Source: Macrothele yani (lineage: Eukaryota > Arthropoda > Arachnida > Araneae > Macrothelidae). From it: 64,000 nucleotides of DNA. Below, in pieces: positions 21,595-32,955 of this stretch (the stretch's first letter is position 1; every line of letters begins with the position of its first letter). The stretch spans positions 43,666,905 through 43,730,904 of the forward strand of contig CM077010.1 in the NCBI GenBank assembly GCA_039090855.1, given 5' to 3'. A model generated the notes under the pieces. It saw only the letters and a program-made list of their open reading frames with translations. It ran no database searches and had not been told where the DNA came from. Position numbers and translations under genes: made by a program.

Positions 21595-21735
21595 GTACTA
21601 CAGAGGTGAATCCCGTCTCACGACGACAAATCTGCAGCGTTACGTTCTGTTCTCGTAGCTTAGTTGGGAAAGCAACTTACTCTGGAGTGAGGGGGCGCAA
21701 GTTCGATCCTCTTCACGGGCAAATTTGTGTTTTGA
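21595..21735 (+). mobile_element. tRNA-derived SINE family 2 fragment
   Basis: tRNA-like 21647-21720 with A box GTAGCTTAGTTGG and B box AGTTCGATCCTC. It is preceded by GACGACAAATCTGCAGCG and followed by CAAATTTGTG, text shared with 29270-29400. Confidence 0.6.
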
Positions 21736-21941
21736 TAGTAAATCTTCAGTGACAAGAGTGTTGATGATTCCTAAGAAAGTGCAACAGCGCCTAAATTTAG
21801 CAATGCACAGAAATTGCTTACCCTCGTTAGGGACGTCTTTTATAGCCTTTATACTAATGAGAAAATCTTGAAAATGCAATTCTTCAACTTAAAACTAAAT
21901 AACAAAATAATTAATGATTTTTTAAACCATACTATTGTATA

Positions 21942-23173
21942 CATTGAAGAGCAATTGAATTAGAGACAGCTCGCGTTACGCAAATGTGGCGCTGTGGGTG
22001 GCCCTGTAAACGGAAACGACATGACATATGGAGCGATCCGACAATGTAAGGAGTGATGCGACGGGAATCAGTAAGAGTCGGGCGCACTATGGGTAAGACG
22101 AAGAATCTAAGCGCATTTGATCTTGGGAAAATTGTCTGGGCCCGACGAACGGGTCAATCCATCTCGGAAGTCGTGCAGGCACTGGGATTTTCACGAGCCA
22201 CTGTGTCACGGGTGCACCGTGAGTACATTGAATCCGGTAAAACCATCCCTGCGAGGTCCAACTGCCGTGGACAACAGCGTGTGAATGAGCGGGGTCATCG
22301 TTGACTAGCCCGCATTGTAACAGCAGACAGACGGGCCACGGTGCAAGAAATCACTCGGCAATTTAACTCTGGTGCACAAAAACGTGTAAGTAGCCACGCC
22401 ATCCAGAACCCTCTCCTCGTTTTGGGGTACAAAAGCCATCGTCCCACGAAGGTACCGCTGCTGACCGCACGTCACAGGGTGAAAAGATTAGCATGGGCGC
22501 GGGAACATCGCCACTGAACCCTAGACATGTGGAAAAAAATGTTGCTTGGACTGATGGGTCGAGATTCACGTTAGTACATGCGGATGGCAGGATACGAGTA
22601 CGGCGCAAACCACATGAAGCGATGGATCCTTTTTACCGGCAGGGTACTCTTCAAGCTGGTGGTGGTGTCGGCATTCTCGTTTGGTGACTGTTTGCGTGGA
22701 CTAAAATGGGACCCCTGGTACGTGTGACATCGTCCCTCACAGGACAACGCTACCGGGTTATCCTGGACGACCATTTGCTCCCGTTTGTGCATCTTCAACA
22801 TCCTACTGGGGACCTCATCCTGCAACAAGACACTGCACCGTGCCATCGCTCCCGAATTGTATCCGAATGGTTGGATGAACACTCCACCGATGTGACCTCG
22901 CTTTCTTGGACAGCTAGGTTACCTGACCTCAATCCCATCGAGCACATCTGGGATGCCACCGAGAGAAATGTTCGAGTCTCTGACCTCCCCCCCCCCTCCA
23001 TCAAATCTTCGTGAACTATGGGAGCTTGTTCATGTGTCGTGGATCCGTATGACTTTCCAACGCTTCCGGTGTCTTGTAGAGTCCATGCCGAAAAGAATCG
23101 CCGTCGTCATCAGGGTGAAAGGTGGTGCTACACGTTACTAGACAGATATCTCAAATTCAATTGCGCTTCAGAG
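21942..23173 (+). mobile_element. Tc1-like element, family C
   Basis: TIRs CATTGAAGAGCAATTGAATT (left) and the reverse complement of CTCTGAAGCGCAATTGAATT (right), with TA at 21940-21941 and 23174-23175. 1232 bp. Confidence 0.88.
22089..23141 (+). pseudogene. Tc1-like transposase, family C
   Basis: ATG 22089: MGKTKNLSAFDLGKIVWARR, TGQSISEVVQALGFSRATVS (first HTH), then RIVTADRRATVQEITRQFN after a TGA at about 22303. A frame change near 22540 precedes AWTDGSRFTLVHADGRIRVR (first Asp). Then DLILQQDTAPCHRSRIVSEW (second Asp) and RLPDLNPIEHIWDATERNV (Glu), 36 residues apart, which fits DD36E. VESMPKRIAVVIRVKGGATR ends at 23141. A C-run near 22990 causes another frameshift. All three acidic residues survive, so decay is recent, but at least three breaks are present. 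Confidence 0.87.
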
Positions 23174-23175
23174 TA

Positions 23176-24425
23176 CATTGGTTTTATAACCTACTACACG
23201 ATATATCTTTGTTCAAAAGATATCAATCGAAAATGAATTGGTAGTAATGCGTTGTATACTATGTACAGAATATGCACAACATATTGTATTTATAAGTGCA
23301 CTCTAACCTTGTGCATTGTGACTGAAATTAATAAAACTAATAACCGAAAATATCAGTACACTGGAATATAAAACATACTACTTTGTACCTAGCGTAATAA
23401 CACTAACGACTGTGCCATACGTTGCAACAGAATAAGCTGCTGCCATCTAGGGACGGAAACGTGTCTTATGTCGTTTGCATGTCTTTTTAAATAAATGTTA
23501 ATTTTACTTTGTCTCTTTATAAACCTATAAACGGGGTTTTCATGGTATATGGTTTCCGTAAAGAAATTGCTGCTCCATTAAATGAATTTTAGTTTGAATT
23601 TAATAACATATCAAAAGAGGGCATTTAAAGAAATCATGTGTCAATTCTAAGGACATCATGAAGATATAATGCCAGTATAAAAGGTATAATAACGATTTAA
23701 AGAGAATGCGTGCTTCTAGTTTCTTCGGTATTAAGACAGGGAACATAAGATAAATATTCTACGTTCAGCGTTCCACAAAAAAAAAAAAAATTCGGCGTTC
23801 TATAAAAACTGGAAGTTGTTTCAGAGCATTAGCTAAAACTTGAGCAGAGGAAATGTATACACCTGTATAGGACGATAAACACTTAATATCTGGATATCCT
23901 AGTAAATGGTCTTTGAGATATGTCAAAGCTGTTGTGATACAGAAATGCTCAAATTCCTGTTGTAATACACTTCATAAAGTCATTAAAACGTCCAACCTGT
24001 TGTCCTACCCCACACTTGGAGACACCTTATTAAAGAAGAATCAAACTATTGTGATTCGTTAAAGAGGACGTCATCAGAAACTCAACATCGTGTAATTTAA
24101 ACTTTACTCCACTTTGTTTGTAAACCGTGCCTGCTTTTTGCATTTGACCCTTGCACAGTGTTATGTCATGTGATCAGCCGTCTTGAAGTTTTTTTAAACC
24201 ACTGATGAAATAACTTCATGAAGTGTATTTCATCCTTTTAGTTCTTATACCTGATGAAGAGACCAACTGAAGGTCTGGAAAGCGCTTTTCTGAATAAATT
24301 TCTTAACGTGCCTAGACGGTTTTTTATCTTCCTACTTGTATTCTATCTGCATCGTTATTATACAAGAAAGCAGTGTTTCGTTTCTACATTGCATGCAATA
24401 TGTCTACACACCAGTCAATAAAATT
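23176..24425. other. No recognisable gene
   Basis: AT-rich. A phrase CTGATGAAGAGACCAACTGA near 24252 could be from a retroelement tail, but no element is supported. Confidence 0.45.
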
Positions 24426-25725
24426 AACAAGTTAGTAAAATCATGCAATGCATTGATTATGATACGCTTTCCAACATACCAGAAATTATTACTAAAGTTA
24501 TGTGGATAACGGCTGTGAAACAAATCTCGCTCTTGTGTCCTGACCCCATTTCGATTATATTCAATAGAACCGGTACAGTATACCTCAGGAATAACAAACT
24601 AAAGTTTCGTCGCAATAGAAGCAGTTCTACGCAAGTTATGAGAATATTGGTTGTGGAATAAATCTTGGTTTTGTGCAATGACCTTTGACCCCATTTCGTT
24701 GATATTCAACAGAACCGGTTCACAATACCTCCGGGACAATATCATAACGTTTTGTCGTAATCGACGCATTTTTAGGTATGTTATGATGCACAAGGTCAAT
24801 GGAATTGATCCTACTCCAGTGTGCTGAGCTTTGACCCCATTTCTCCCATTTTCAATAGGGTTCGTCCCCAGTGGTTCCCTACCACATACTAAAATTTCAT
24901 CGAAATCGAACCATTTTTACGCAAGTTATGACGCATAAAGGCATTGGAATAAACCCTGCTCTTATGTCCTGACCTTTGACCACATTTCATTTATTTTCAA
25001 TAGGGATCGTCCGCAGGAAGTTCCCTACCACATACTAAAATTTCATCGAAATCGAACCATTTTTACGCAAGTTATGACGCATAAAGCCAATGGAATGGGT
25101 CCAGCTCCTATGTCCTGACCTTTGACCCCATTTTGCCCATTTTCAATAGGGTTCGTCCCCATTGGCTCACTACCACATACTAAAATTTAATCGAAATCGA
25201 ACTATTTTTACGCACGTTATGAAGCATAAGGGCAATGGAATAAATCCCGCTGCTATGTCCTGACCTTTGACCCCATTTCATTTATTTTCAACAGGGATCG
25301 TCCCCAGGTGGTTCCCTGCCACTTACTAAAATTTCATCTAAATCGAACCATTTTTACGCAAGTTAAGACGCATAAAGACAATGGAATGGATCCAGCTCCT
25401 ATATCCTGACCTTTAACCCTATTTCACCCAATTTCAATAGTGTTCGTCCCCAGGTGGTTCCCTATCATTTACTAAAATTTCATCTAAATCGAACCATTTT
25501 TACGCACGTTATGACGCATAAAGGCAGTGGAATAGATCCAGCTCCTATGTCCTGACCTTTGACCCTATTTCACCCATTTTCAATAGGGTTCGTCCCTAGG
25601 TGGTTCCCTACCCACATACTAAAATTTCGTCGAATTTGAACTATTTTCACGTGAGGTATCGTACGGACGGACGGACAAAGCTGGGGCATATACGCTTCTT
25701 CAACTTTTGGTTGGAAAGCGTAAAA
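24426..25725 (+). repeat. 146-bp tandem repeat array with DR1 motifs and inverted ends
   Basis: TTTTCAATAGGG-type landmarks at 24849, 24994, 25140, 25285, 25431 and 25577 give steps of 145-146 bp. Each monomer carries CCTGACCTTTGACCCCATTT or a close variant. The left end has TACGCTTTCCAAC (about 24465) and the right end its exact reverse complement in GTTGGAAAGCGTA (about 25710). Outer ends AAGTTAGTAAAAT and AAGCGTAAAAA match the copy at 6313-6986. Confidence 0.88.
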
Positions 25726-26386
25726 AAACAGAAAAGAGCAATAGGGTTGCCTCATAGTGCACAATCATTCGAAGGAATATAGGCACACTATAATGAGTCT
25801 ACTACTCTGAAAGAACTTGTTGTACGAAGCTGCTTCCACGAGGAACCAACTTTAAAGAAAAGACGTGATTATTTTCCCTACAACTCCTAGATGACACGTT
25901 CTGAAGCATATTCGCATTTTTTATGTCGTTTATTTTAACTTATTTAAGTGTTTCATACACAACTTTTCGAATTAAATCACTGACAAGGAATTGTTTTAAC
26001 AAAGAGGTTTCTTCACGATGCACCAATACTAAACAGAACAGTAAAATCCAAACAGTTGTCTTCCATAAAAAAAACACTTTCAGCATTTCATACGTAAATG
26101 TCTTAGAATCCAAGTAATATATTCGAAAGCGATTTTTAACACATTTTCTCAATTTTGTTGCCTAATATACAAAATTCATGGAGGGCATTTGAATAACAAA
26201 AACTTACAGAATCGGAGAATGGATGATATCTGAGTCATCAGAAAGCAATCAAGGTTACCTTACTCCTGCGCCATCATTTCTCCTACCAGACATTATAGAA
26301 CTAATGTTTGTGGAAAATGAACAAATAGATATCAGTACACTGTGTTTCTGCTTTCTTTAGAAAAGAATATGAGAGAAGAGATTTAC
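25726..26386. other. No recognisable gene; flank or intron of the exon at 26387
   Basis: Nothing supported in this stretch. Confidence 0.45.
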
Positions 26387-26571
26387 CTGAGAGGATCTCT
26401 TATGTTGTAAAGGTCAGGATTTTTCAGAAGGTCACAGGCGGTTGGCGGGAGGGAGGAACTGGAGAGGTAAGGCTGCAAAATTTCATCGATTACGTACAGA
26501 AGCTGCTTGTATCCTTCCTGAGATAAGTATTCCTCCATGCGAGTGATTCGCGCATTGTTCGCATAGTATTC
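26387..26571 (-). CDS. Internal exon of a host gene, possibly a FAS1 (fasciclin) domain protein
   Basis: On the minus strand a polypyrimidine tract and TTTCACAG acceptor precede 185 nt, which end at CTCTCAG followed by GTAAAT. Only one frame is open across the exon (codon phase 0 at the start, two bases left at the end). It reads EYYANNARITRMEEYLSQEG, then YKQLLYVIDEILQPYLSSSS and LPPTACDLLKNPDLYNIRDP. NNAR... followed by LLYVIDEILQP resembles the end of a FAS1 domain, where a similar VIDxVLxP strand occurs in extracellular adhesion proteins. No other exon of this gene is recognised nearby. The splice sites and frame are seen; the family is inferred from a short motif. Confidence 0.6.
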
Positions 26572-26860
26572 CTGTGAAAGGGGAAAAAAGAAAACATAGC
26601 TTACTATTATTGAAAAAAAAAGGTATTAGGTCATTTGGGAAATAATCCAACAATTTGAACTTCCCATACTTTCTGTAATAGTAAAACAATGATCATAATA
26701 TTTGAGAGTAATTATAAACATCAGGTAACCAAAAGGTACTTACCGTTTTTCAAGGGAGCAAAAGAAACACCATGTAATGGTTGAATTTGCGGAGAGATAG
26801 CTTTCCTCCAGCGATATATCGTCAGCTGAAATCCCAAAATGCTCTGCGCATATGAATTAG

Positions 26861-27914
26861 ATGAGTAAGCAGTTTGGTAAAGTAAAGACGTGCGATTACA
26901 ATCAGTGGAGGTTATTCGTGGGTGTTTGTTATGCGAATTTAAACTCGGTTCATCTGCTGCAGAAACAACTCCTTGGAGCTTTGCATTCGGGACAGTTACC
27001 GTGTACCAACGCACAACTGAATTGGTTTGGGCAATTTAGAGACGCAGATGAATCCCTTCAAGGCAAGTCCCGGGGTGCTTGTCCTGTTGTTCTTGACACT
27101 GCTGAGCAGTACAGCTACTGCTGAGCAGTACAGTAGCCAAACATACTAGGAACTAGCCCAGCCATTCGTTGTTAGTGATGAAACCATCCGAAGATATCTG
27201 CATGCAATAGGTAAGGCATACAAACTGCATGGGTCCTCCACGAAATGTCTGCTATGTACAAACATACACGTGTCTCATCTTGTCTTGCATTGCTGTCTTA
27301 TTATGACAGGGAACCATTTTTTGGATAGGGTACACACATGTGACGAGAAGTGGGTCCAGTACAGCACCCTAAAACTTTCCATACATTGGTTGTCCACCAG
27401 TGACTCAATTCCTCACACATCGAAGCCAGCACTGTATCCCTGTAAAGTTGTGATGTGTGTATGGTAGGCAGCATGTGGTGTTGTTCGTTATGAACTCTTG
27501 CAACGCGGCCAAACGATGATCCCTGCAGTGTAATGTGAACAACTGAAACGTGTGCATGTATACCTGAAAAGGAAGGAAGCAGTGCTGGTCAACAGGAAGG
27601 AATTTCTTCTTCCTCAAGGTAACGCTCGTGCCAGCTCCGCTTCATTCACCACAAACACTATCAAAACACTTGGGTGGGAGCTTTTATGTCATCCAGCTTA
27701 CTTACCTGATATCTCTCCTTCAGACTGTCACTTGTTTGTTTCAATCGACACTCATTTGGGTGGACACGGCTTCTGCAACTTTGATGAGTTGCACTTTGCC
27801 CTTCAAAATGTTTTCTCTTCCCATGACCAAGTATTTTATCGCAGAAGTATATATAAGTTGTTAACATGTTGGCAGAACGTTGTTGATGCCAACGGTAATT
27901 ACTTTGATGAATAA
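26861..27914 (+). pseudogene. Mariner-like (DD34D) transposase relic
   Basis: An early part reads LNWFGQFRDADESLQGKSRG (the QNWFxRFRxGDxxLxDxxRSG block of mariner HTH domains). The C-terminal ORF 27552-27914 reads VNRKEFLLPQGNARASSASF, LGWELLCHPAYLPDISPSDC and HLFVSIDTHLGG, ending in WQNVVDANGNYFDE. The third Asp (SPSDCHLF) is present 34 residues after the second catalytic position, but that residue is Gly (QGN instead of HDN). The middle has many stops. No TIRs were recognised. Confidence 0.75.
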
Positions 27915-28004
27915 ACTGCTTTTCTACTGCGCATGTGTTATACTCTGTCTTAGTCTACGAAAACAGCAAATACTTTTGTGGTTACCTGATAATTCTCCTC
28001 ATTA

Positions 28005-28345
28005 CCAGTACGTTCCACAACTGCGGGAAGTTCGCAGACACCATTAAAAGTACCAATGTCATTAGGTCCGTAGAAAATATCTGTAATTTGAAGAACGAAA
28101 TCCAGTTTGTTGTTGTAGCGTTAATCCTGTTTGTTGTTGTTGACAATTTGAGAAGAAAGATGTGTTGTCCCACACAAATTTCTCTCCTCAAACGGTCAAA
28201 ATGTTTGAAATTCCAAGGTTCACATCCGGTGGGTGGAGCAGCTCTACCCAGCCATTCTGTTTAATGACTGCGAAACTAACCATGCCTTGTGAGGCCGTGC
28301 GTTGTCAAGTACAGCTAGTTTTACATGGTGTCCCTGTGCACTTAA
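28005..28345 (-). pseudogene. Mariner-like transposase fragment
   Basis: Minus-strand frames read LDNARPHKAWLVSQSLNRM, with the second catalytic Asp, then after a frame change GWVELLHPPD, the usual GWExLxHPPYSPD region. The remainder is degraded. It is orientated opposite to the mariner relic just upstream. No ends are identified. Confidence 0.5.
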
Positions 28346-28419
28346 CGCGATATGCTCCTCTAGAAATGACTTTTATCTTTCTAATACCATGGTAATGTTC
28401 TCATCGTACTTTTCCAAAA

Positions 28420-29215
28420 AATCCATTCCGCAAAAATCCGTGTTAAGGAGCAGTAAGAGTTCTTGCGGTCATACAAGAGACGACACGGAAGTACTGGGTT
28501 TAGCCCAGGATCGTGACTGATGTCGTTACCTAGGTGAGTAAAATTCCACTTAATTTTAATCTAAGCAAAAGAAATTCGTGAGCATCCAGCTATTGCAGTT
28601 TCGCAGAGGAGGTCCTTCTGTATCGAATAGTTACCCACGTCACTAGTTTGCTCATTTGGCTTAAATCTATCGTCATCACAGTTATTGCGTTGTCTGACGG
28701 TTACCGAGCTGTGTGGAAATGTCACTAGCATTCTCCTTACAGAACCGCTGCAAGGTATCTTGGATGCGTCGTTCGACTTCTTCGCAGGAAGTCGAAATCA
28801 ATCGACCACATTTTATAGCGTATTTGGGTTATATCTTGCCTTTCTTATACCCTTTCATCTAACGGCCATATTCATGAGCATCTAACCATTGCGACGATAC
28901 CACGCGAGGTTACTCTGTGCAGTTTCGTAGAGGAAGTTCTTTGTCGGGTAGATGTGCGTGCAGAAACCACGGCACTAGTTTGCTCATTTGGCCGAGATCT
29001 ATCGTAAGCACAGGATATTGCGTTGTGTGACGGATACCGAGTTGTGTGGAAAGGTCACTGTCATTTGCCTTACACGACTATTACAAGGGAACTTGGATGC
29101 GTCGTATGACTTCTTGTCAGGAAGTCGAAATCGATCGACAGCATCTTAGAGCATATTTGGGTTATATCTTGCCCTCCTAATATGCTTTCATCTAATGGTG
29201 CATCGCCGTTTTCTT
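28420..29215. repeat. Tandem duplication, about 332-bp period
   Basis: TTTGCTCATTTGGC... starts near 28647 and again near 28979, and each copy runs through CTTCTTxxCAGGAAGTCGAAATC and GCATATTTGGGTTATATCTTGC. The sequence before the first copy (28420-28660) recurs at 32051-32334. Confidence 0.82.
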
Positions 29216-29269
29216 AAGGGCATTTTAAATAGGTGATTACCGGAATATCTTTGACGCACTAGCGAGGTG

Positions 29270-29400
29270 AAGGACGTGTCAAGACGACAAATATGCAGCG
29301 ATACATTCTGTCGGTGTAGTTTAGTAGGTTATACAACTAGCTACGCAGCGACCAGACGTGGGTACGATCCCCACCACAGGCAAGTTTGTGAATTTTACGT
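29270..29400 (+). mobile_element. tRNA-derived SINE family 2 fragment
   Basis: tRNA-like 29315-29386 (A-box region GTGTAGTTTAGTAGG, B-box region GGGTACGATCCCC). It shares GACGACAAATATGCAGCG and CAAGTTTGTG flanks with 21595-21735. Confidence 0.55.
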
Positions 29401-30770
29401 AACATAATATACAATTACACTAGCAGTCATTCTTCTTCTCCGAACGGTGTAATTATAAAATAATTTCTGAACATATAATTAAAGAACGGGAAATGCAATT
29501 AAGGGATTGGGAAGTAATTTAAGATCCGTGGCAGTTTTACGATGTAGAACATGATTTTGACGTCAATGTATAAGGTTTGACGTGAAACGGTAGCGGACTT
29601 TCACGCCCTATAATTTTAAGGCGGATCCACTTAAAATCTTTGTCTTGTATTTCCAATGGGCAAACTTCTGTAGTCATTTTCTTCATAATGCGATTTGAAG
29701 GATCAAAATTTGAAGATGGATAAAAATAACTTCATATTATAGCCTAGTATACTTACTGTTTTATAAAATTTAACCATAATGAAGTAATCCAACATTTGTT
29801 TGTCTAAAGACGCCATCAATGTACAGGTAGCGCAATCTATTTTCTGGTTTCAACACCACCAAAGAAAAAGTTATTCGTTTTTAATATCATTATATAATAG
29901 TTACGTTTAAGACAATATTAAGTATACTAGTCAATAATATTAAGTTATTTTTAACGATGTTCAAATGTTCACCCTTGGAAACGCTTTATTTGTGAAGAAA
30001 ATGGTTACAGAGGTTTTCTTATTGGAAATACAAGTCTAAGACTTTAGGTAGCTCACCTTAAATCGAAATTTCATGGAATTTTTATAGCATTTCAACGTTT
30101 CTGGCATAATTATCTTTAAACCTATATCAGCATTTTAAACAGTAATGCTAAGCCTCCCTTTTGAAGTTTTTGGTTTTCAGACTATTCTAGGATTGGCAGA
30201 AAAATTCTAGTAGACACTATTTCAAAGCTTCCCTCTTGATTTTTGTTTCATGTATGGACATTTCTAGGTATCTGGACTTTAAGACCTATCACCATACCGA
30301 TTTTCAAATCTCTAGGTCATTTAGAAGTGGTCGAACAATTCGCGAAAAATTCAAGCAACCAATGTTCTGAAGCTGGAATTTTGAATTTCGTTTTTCGGTT
30401 TTGAGACTTTTCTTATTATACGGATCTTACGAGGTATCAGCATGCCGATTCTAGGTCATTCAGGAGTGGTCGAACAATTCGCGGACGGAAACACTCGCAT
30501 TTTTCCATTCTCGCACTTTGCTTTATATATTATACTAGCGCATAGCCCACCCTGGACGGTTGTTTTTAAACTTAAAATAATATTAACATATTGGGGGTGT
30601 TGCCCGCCGTGTGACGGAGTGAAATGTTTAATTGAAGAAGATTGAAAACAAATAAAATAGACGCCGGCTTTTTGTAAGGAAACATAGTAAAAACTCATTC
30701 ATGTTAGAACTAAAAATTATATGCTAATTACATCCGTTTTTCAAAAGACCTCGAGATAAATAACATTCTG
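29401..30770. other. No gene; short internal repeat
   Basis: GGTCATTTAGAAGTGGTCGA with ACAATTCGCG recurs at about 30313 and 30453. Nothing else supported. Confidence 0.5.
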
Positions 30771-30783
30771 TGCAAAATATTTG

Positions 30784-31205
30784 TTATTTAACAATTTTAG
30801 ATTAGAGCGTTTAGATAGATCGATATTTTTCAAAATGTATAATACAATCAGCACTAAACTCTGAAAGTTGTTTTCGTGTAAACTTACCTTAATAACTTTT
30901 ACTTTGTTTTTTCTCGTTCAATTACTTTTTCTCCGGCACACTTGTTATTCTCTTCGCGGCTTGCTTTAGACTGTCCTGTTCGAAGGTAAGTTTGAAACTT
31001 CATACCGAAGCTTTTTCTACAAAATAATGCGGCATCTGGTATTACAAATCGGAACTATCTAAATTCTCGACAATGTGCTATTGGGGCGACATCTGCGTTT
31101 AGATGCAATCTTGCTCACTTTGACATCTCAATATTTCAGTTTTTATTGTAGGTTAGAGCGTTCAGGTAGATCGATATTTTACAAAATGTATGATATAATA
31201 AGCAA
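30784..31205. repeat. Pair of diverged direct repeats
   Basis: About 100 bp around TTAGAGCGTTTAGATAGATC and ATATTTTTCAAAATGTAT at 30790-30880 recurs at 31140-31230. Confidence 0.65.
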
Positions 31206-31234
31206 CTAACCTCGGAAATTTAGTTAAATTAAAA

Positions 31235-32050
31235 AAGGAAAAAACAATAAAAGCGTACAAATTAATATTCGAATTGTGCAAAATTAATTTAATATACAAA
31301 CGCAACTTGCCGTGATATTAAGTTTTCATTCGAATTTTGTAGATCGGAAAAATAGAACTCGACTCATTAATAATCCAATGTTTTTAAATTAGCACGAGAT
31401 CACCTTGACATCTAAAAGCGATCGCGCGCTTATTATATAACAGGCAACCATTTTACCATCGCGAGAGGGCACGTTAAGCCGTCGGGCCCCGCATACTGCC
31501 CCTCATCCCCGGTAATAAATTAGGGCGTCTTCCTCGCCTCTCCCCTTTTCTATCTCGCTTCCAGTGTCACTTTCCTATCGGGCACTCTAGCCCAAATCTC
31601 CTAGCTTCCTATTTCTAAGGGATGTTTAAGATTCGAGGTCAGACACTCCCTTCCTAAAATCCTCTACATATAATCTGATTTAATCTGATCTGATATCGCG
31701 AGAGCACACACGAACTGACCGATAAGTGACGGCGCAACAATGCAGACGTTGCTGTGACGACAACCATTTCAGAGAGACAGACAGATAGATCTGGGCATGC
31801 AAATAGTATATTATTGTATATATATATATAACAAGACGATCATTGGACCACAAACAAAGGGAAGATTCATCGCTGAAAGTCCCACGACGCCAATTTTTCT
31901 GCTAGATCCCGCGACAGTGGCACCATTCCAGACGATGATCATTTGACAGGAGCAAGCGACATGCGTAAACTCGTGCCTTCGCCAGTATTCCAGATAGAGA
32001 TCTTATAATTGAACGACTGGGATCAACATCTGCAGCTCTTCTGGATGATA
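31235..32050. other. No recognisable gene
   Basis: Includes a GC-richer patch (31440-31620) without a clear promoter or ORF. Confidence 0.4.
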
Positions 32051-32334
32051 GAGACTTTTCTCCAAAAAATTCATTCCACAAAAATCCGTATTAAGGAGCA
32101 GTAAGATTTCTTGCGGTCATACAAGAGACGACACAGAAATACTGGGTCTAGCCGAGGATCGTGACTGATGTCGTTACCTAGGTGTGTTAAATTCCACTCA
32201 ATTTTAATCTAAGCAGAAGAAATTGGTGAGCATCCAGCTATTGCTACGATATCACGCGTGGTTACACATTGCAGTTTCGCAGAGGAGGTCCTTCTGTATC
32301 GAATAGTTACCCATGTCACTAGTTTGCTCATTTG
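32051..32334. repeat. Second copy of the repeat at 28420-28660
   Basis: High similarity with 28420-28660 plus an extra stretch TACGATATCACGCGTGGTTA that also occurs in the 332-bp unit (about 28893). The similarity stops exactly where the Tc1-like relic begins. Confidence 0.85.
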
Positions 32335-32955
32335 GAACCCAGGGAATGCCACAAAAACATTCCCCAGACCATAACGCTGCCCCCACCAACTTGCGTTCTG
32401 CTAGCAATGGTTGAAGAATGTTTCTCGCCTTATACGCCAACGTCCATCCGTCCGATGAAGCAAAAAATGTGACTCCTCGGAGAAGGCAATCCTTTGCCTA
32501 TCAGCGGAGGTCCAATTCCGATACTTCCATGCAAATGTAAGCCTTTTCTGCCGATGCACCTTCGTTAGCATAGGTGCATCGGCAGCCCCATACGCAACAA
32601 GGTTCGCTGAACTATCGTTTTATACACATTTCCGGTAGCCCCCTGGGTCATTCGGCCTGAGAGTTGCTCCACTGTAATGTGTAGATCGGCCCTCACGCAC
32701 CTTCGAAGCCGACGGTCACCTCTCACATGAATGACACCTGATGCTCCGCAGTTTCCACTTCGCATATTCGCAATGGTGCAATTTCTCCAATCACGATACA
32801 CTTTAACCACAGCATCACGCGAACAGTTCACACACTGCGCTGTTTCAGAAATACTGCTACCCTTGGCCCGACAGCCGATAAACATCCCGTTTTGCAAATC
32901 TGATAAATCGCTCCTTTGATCCATGACAGCAACGAGTGATAAGTCTTCAGATTGC
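32335..32955 (-). pseudogene. Tc1-like transposase, 5' half, truncated
   Basis: The ORF 32565-32969 (minus) contains MDQRSDLSDLQNGMFIGCRA, GSSISETAQCVNCSRDAVVK, RGDRRLRRCVRADLHITVEQ and QRTLLRMGLP, the two HTH regions of a Tc1-like transposase related to family A. After a stop it continues GGGSVMVWGMFLWHSLGS, the block before the catalytic core. The element is cut at 32335 by an older repeat. At 32956 a family A element lies against its other side. No second Asp or Glu is included. Confidence 0.8.

Noticed and set aside
26744..26860. Second minus-strand exon upstream of 26387-26571 (donor AACG|GTAAGT)
   Set aside because: Its open frame does not join in phase to the only open frame of the next exon; in the joining phase there is a TGA.
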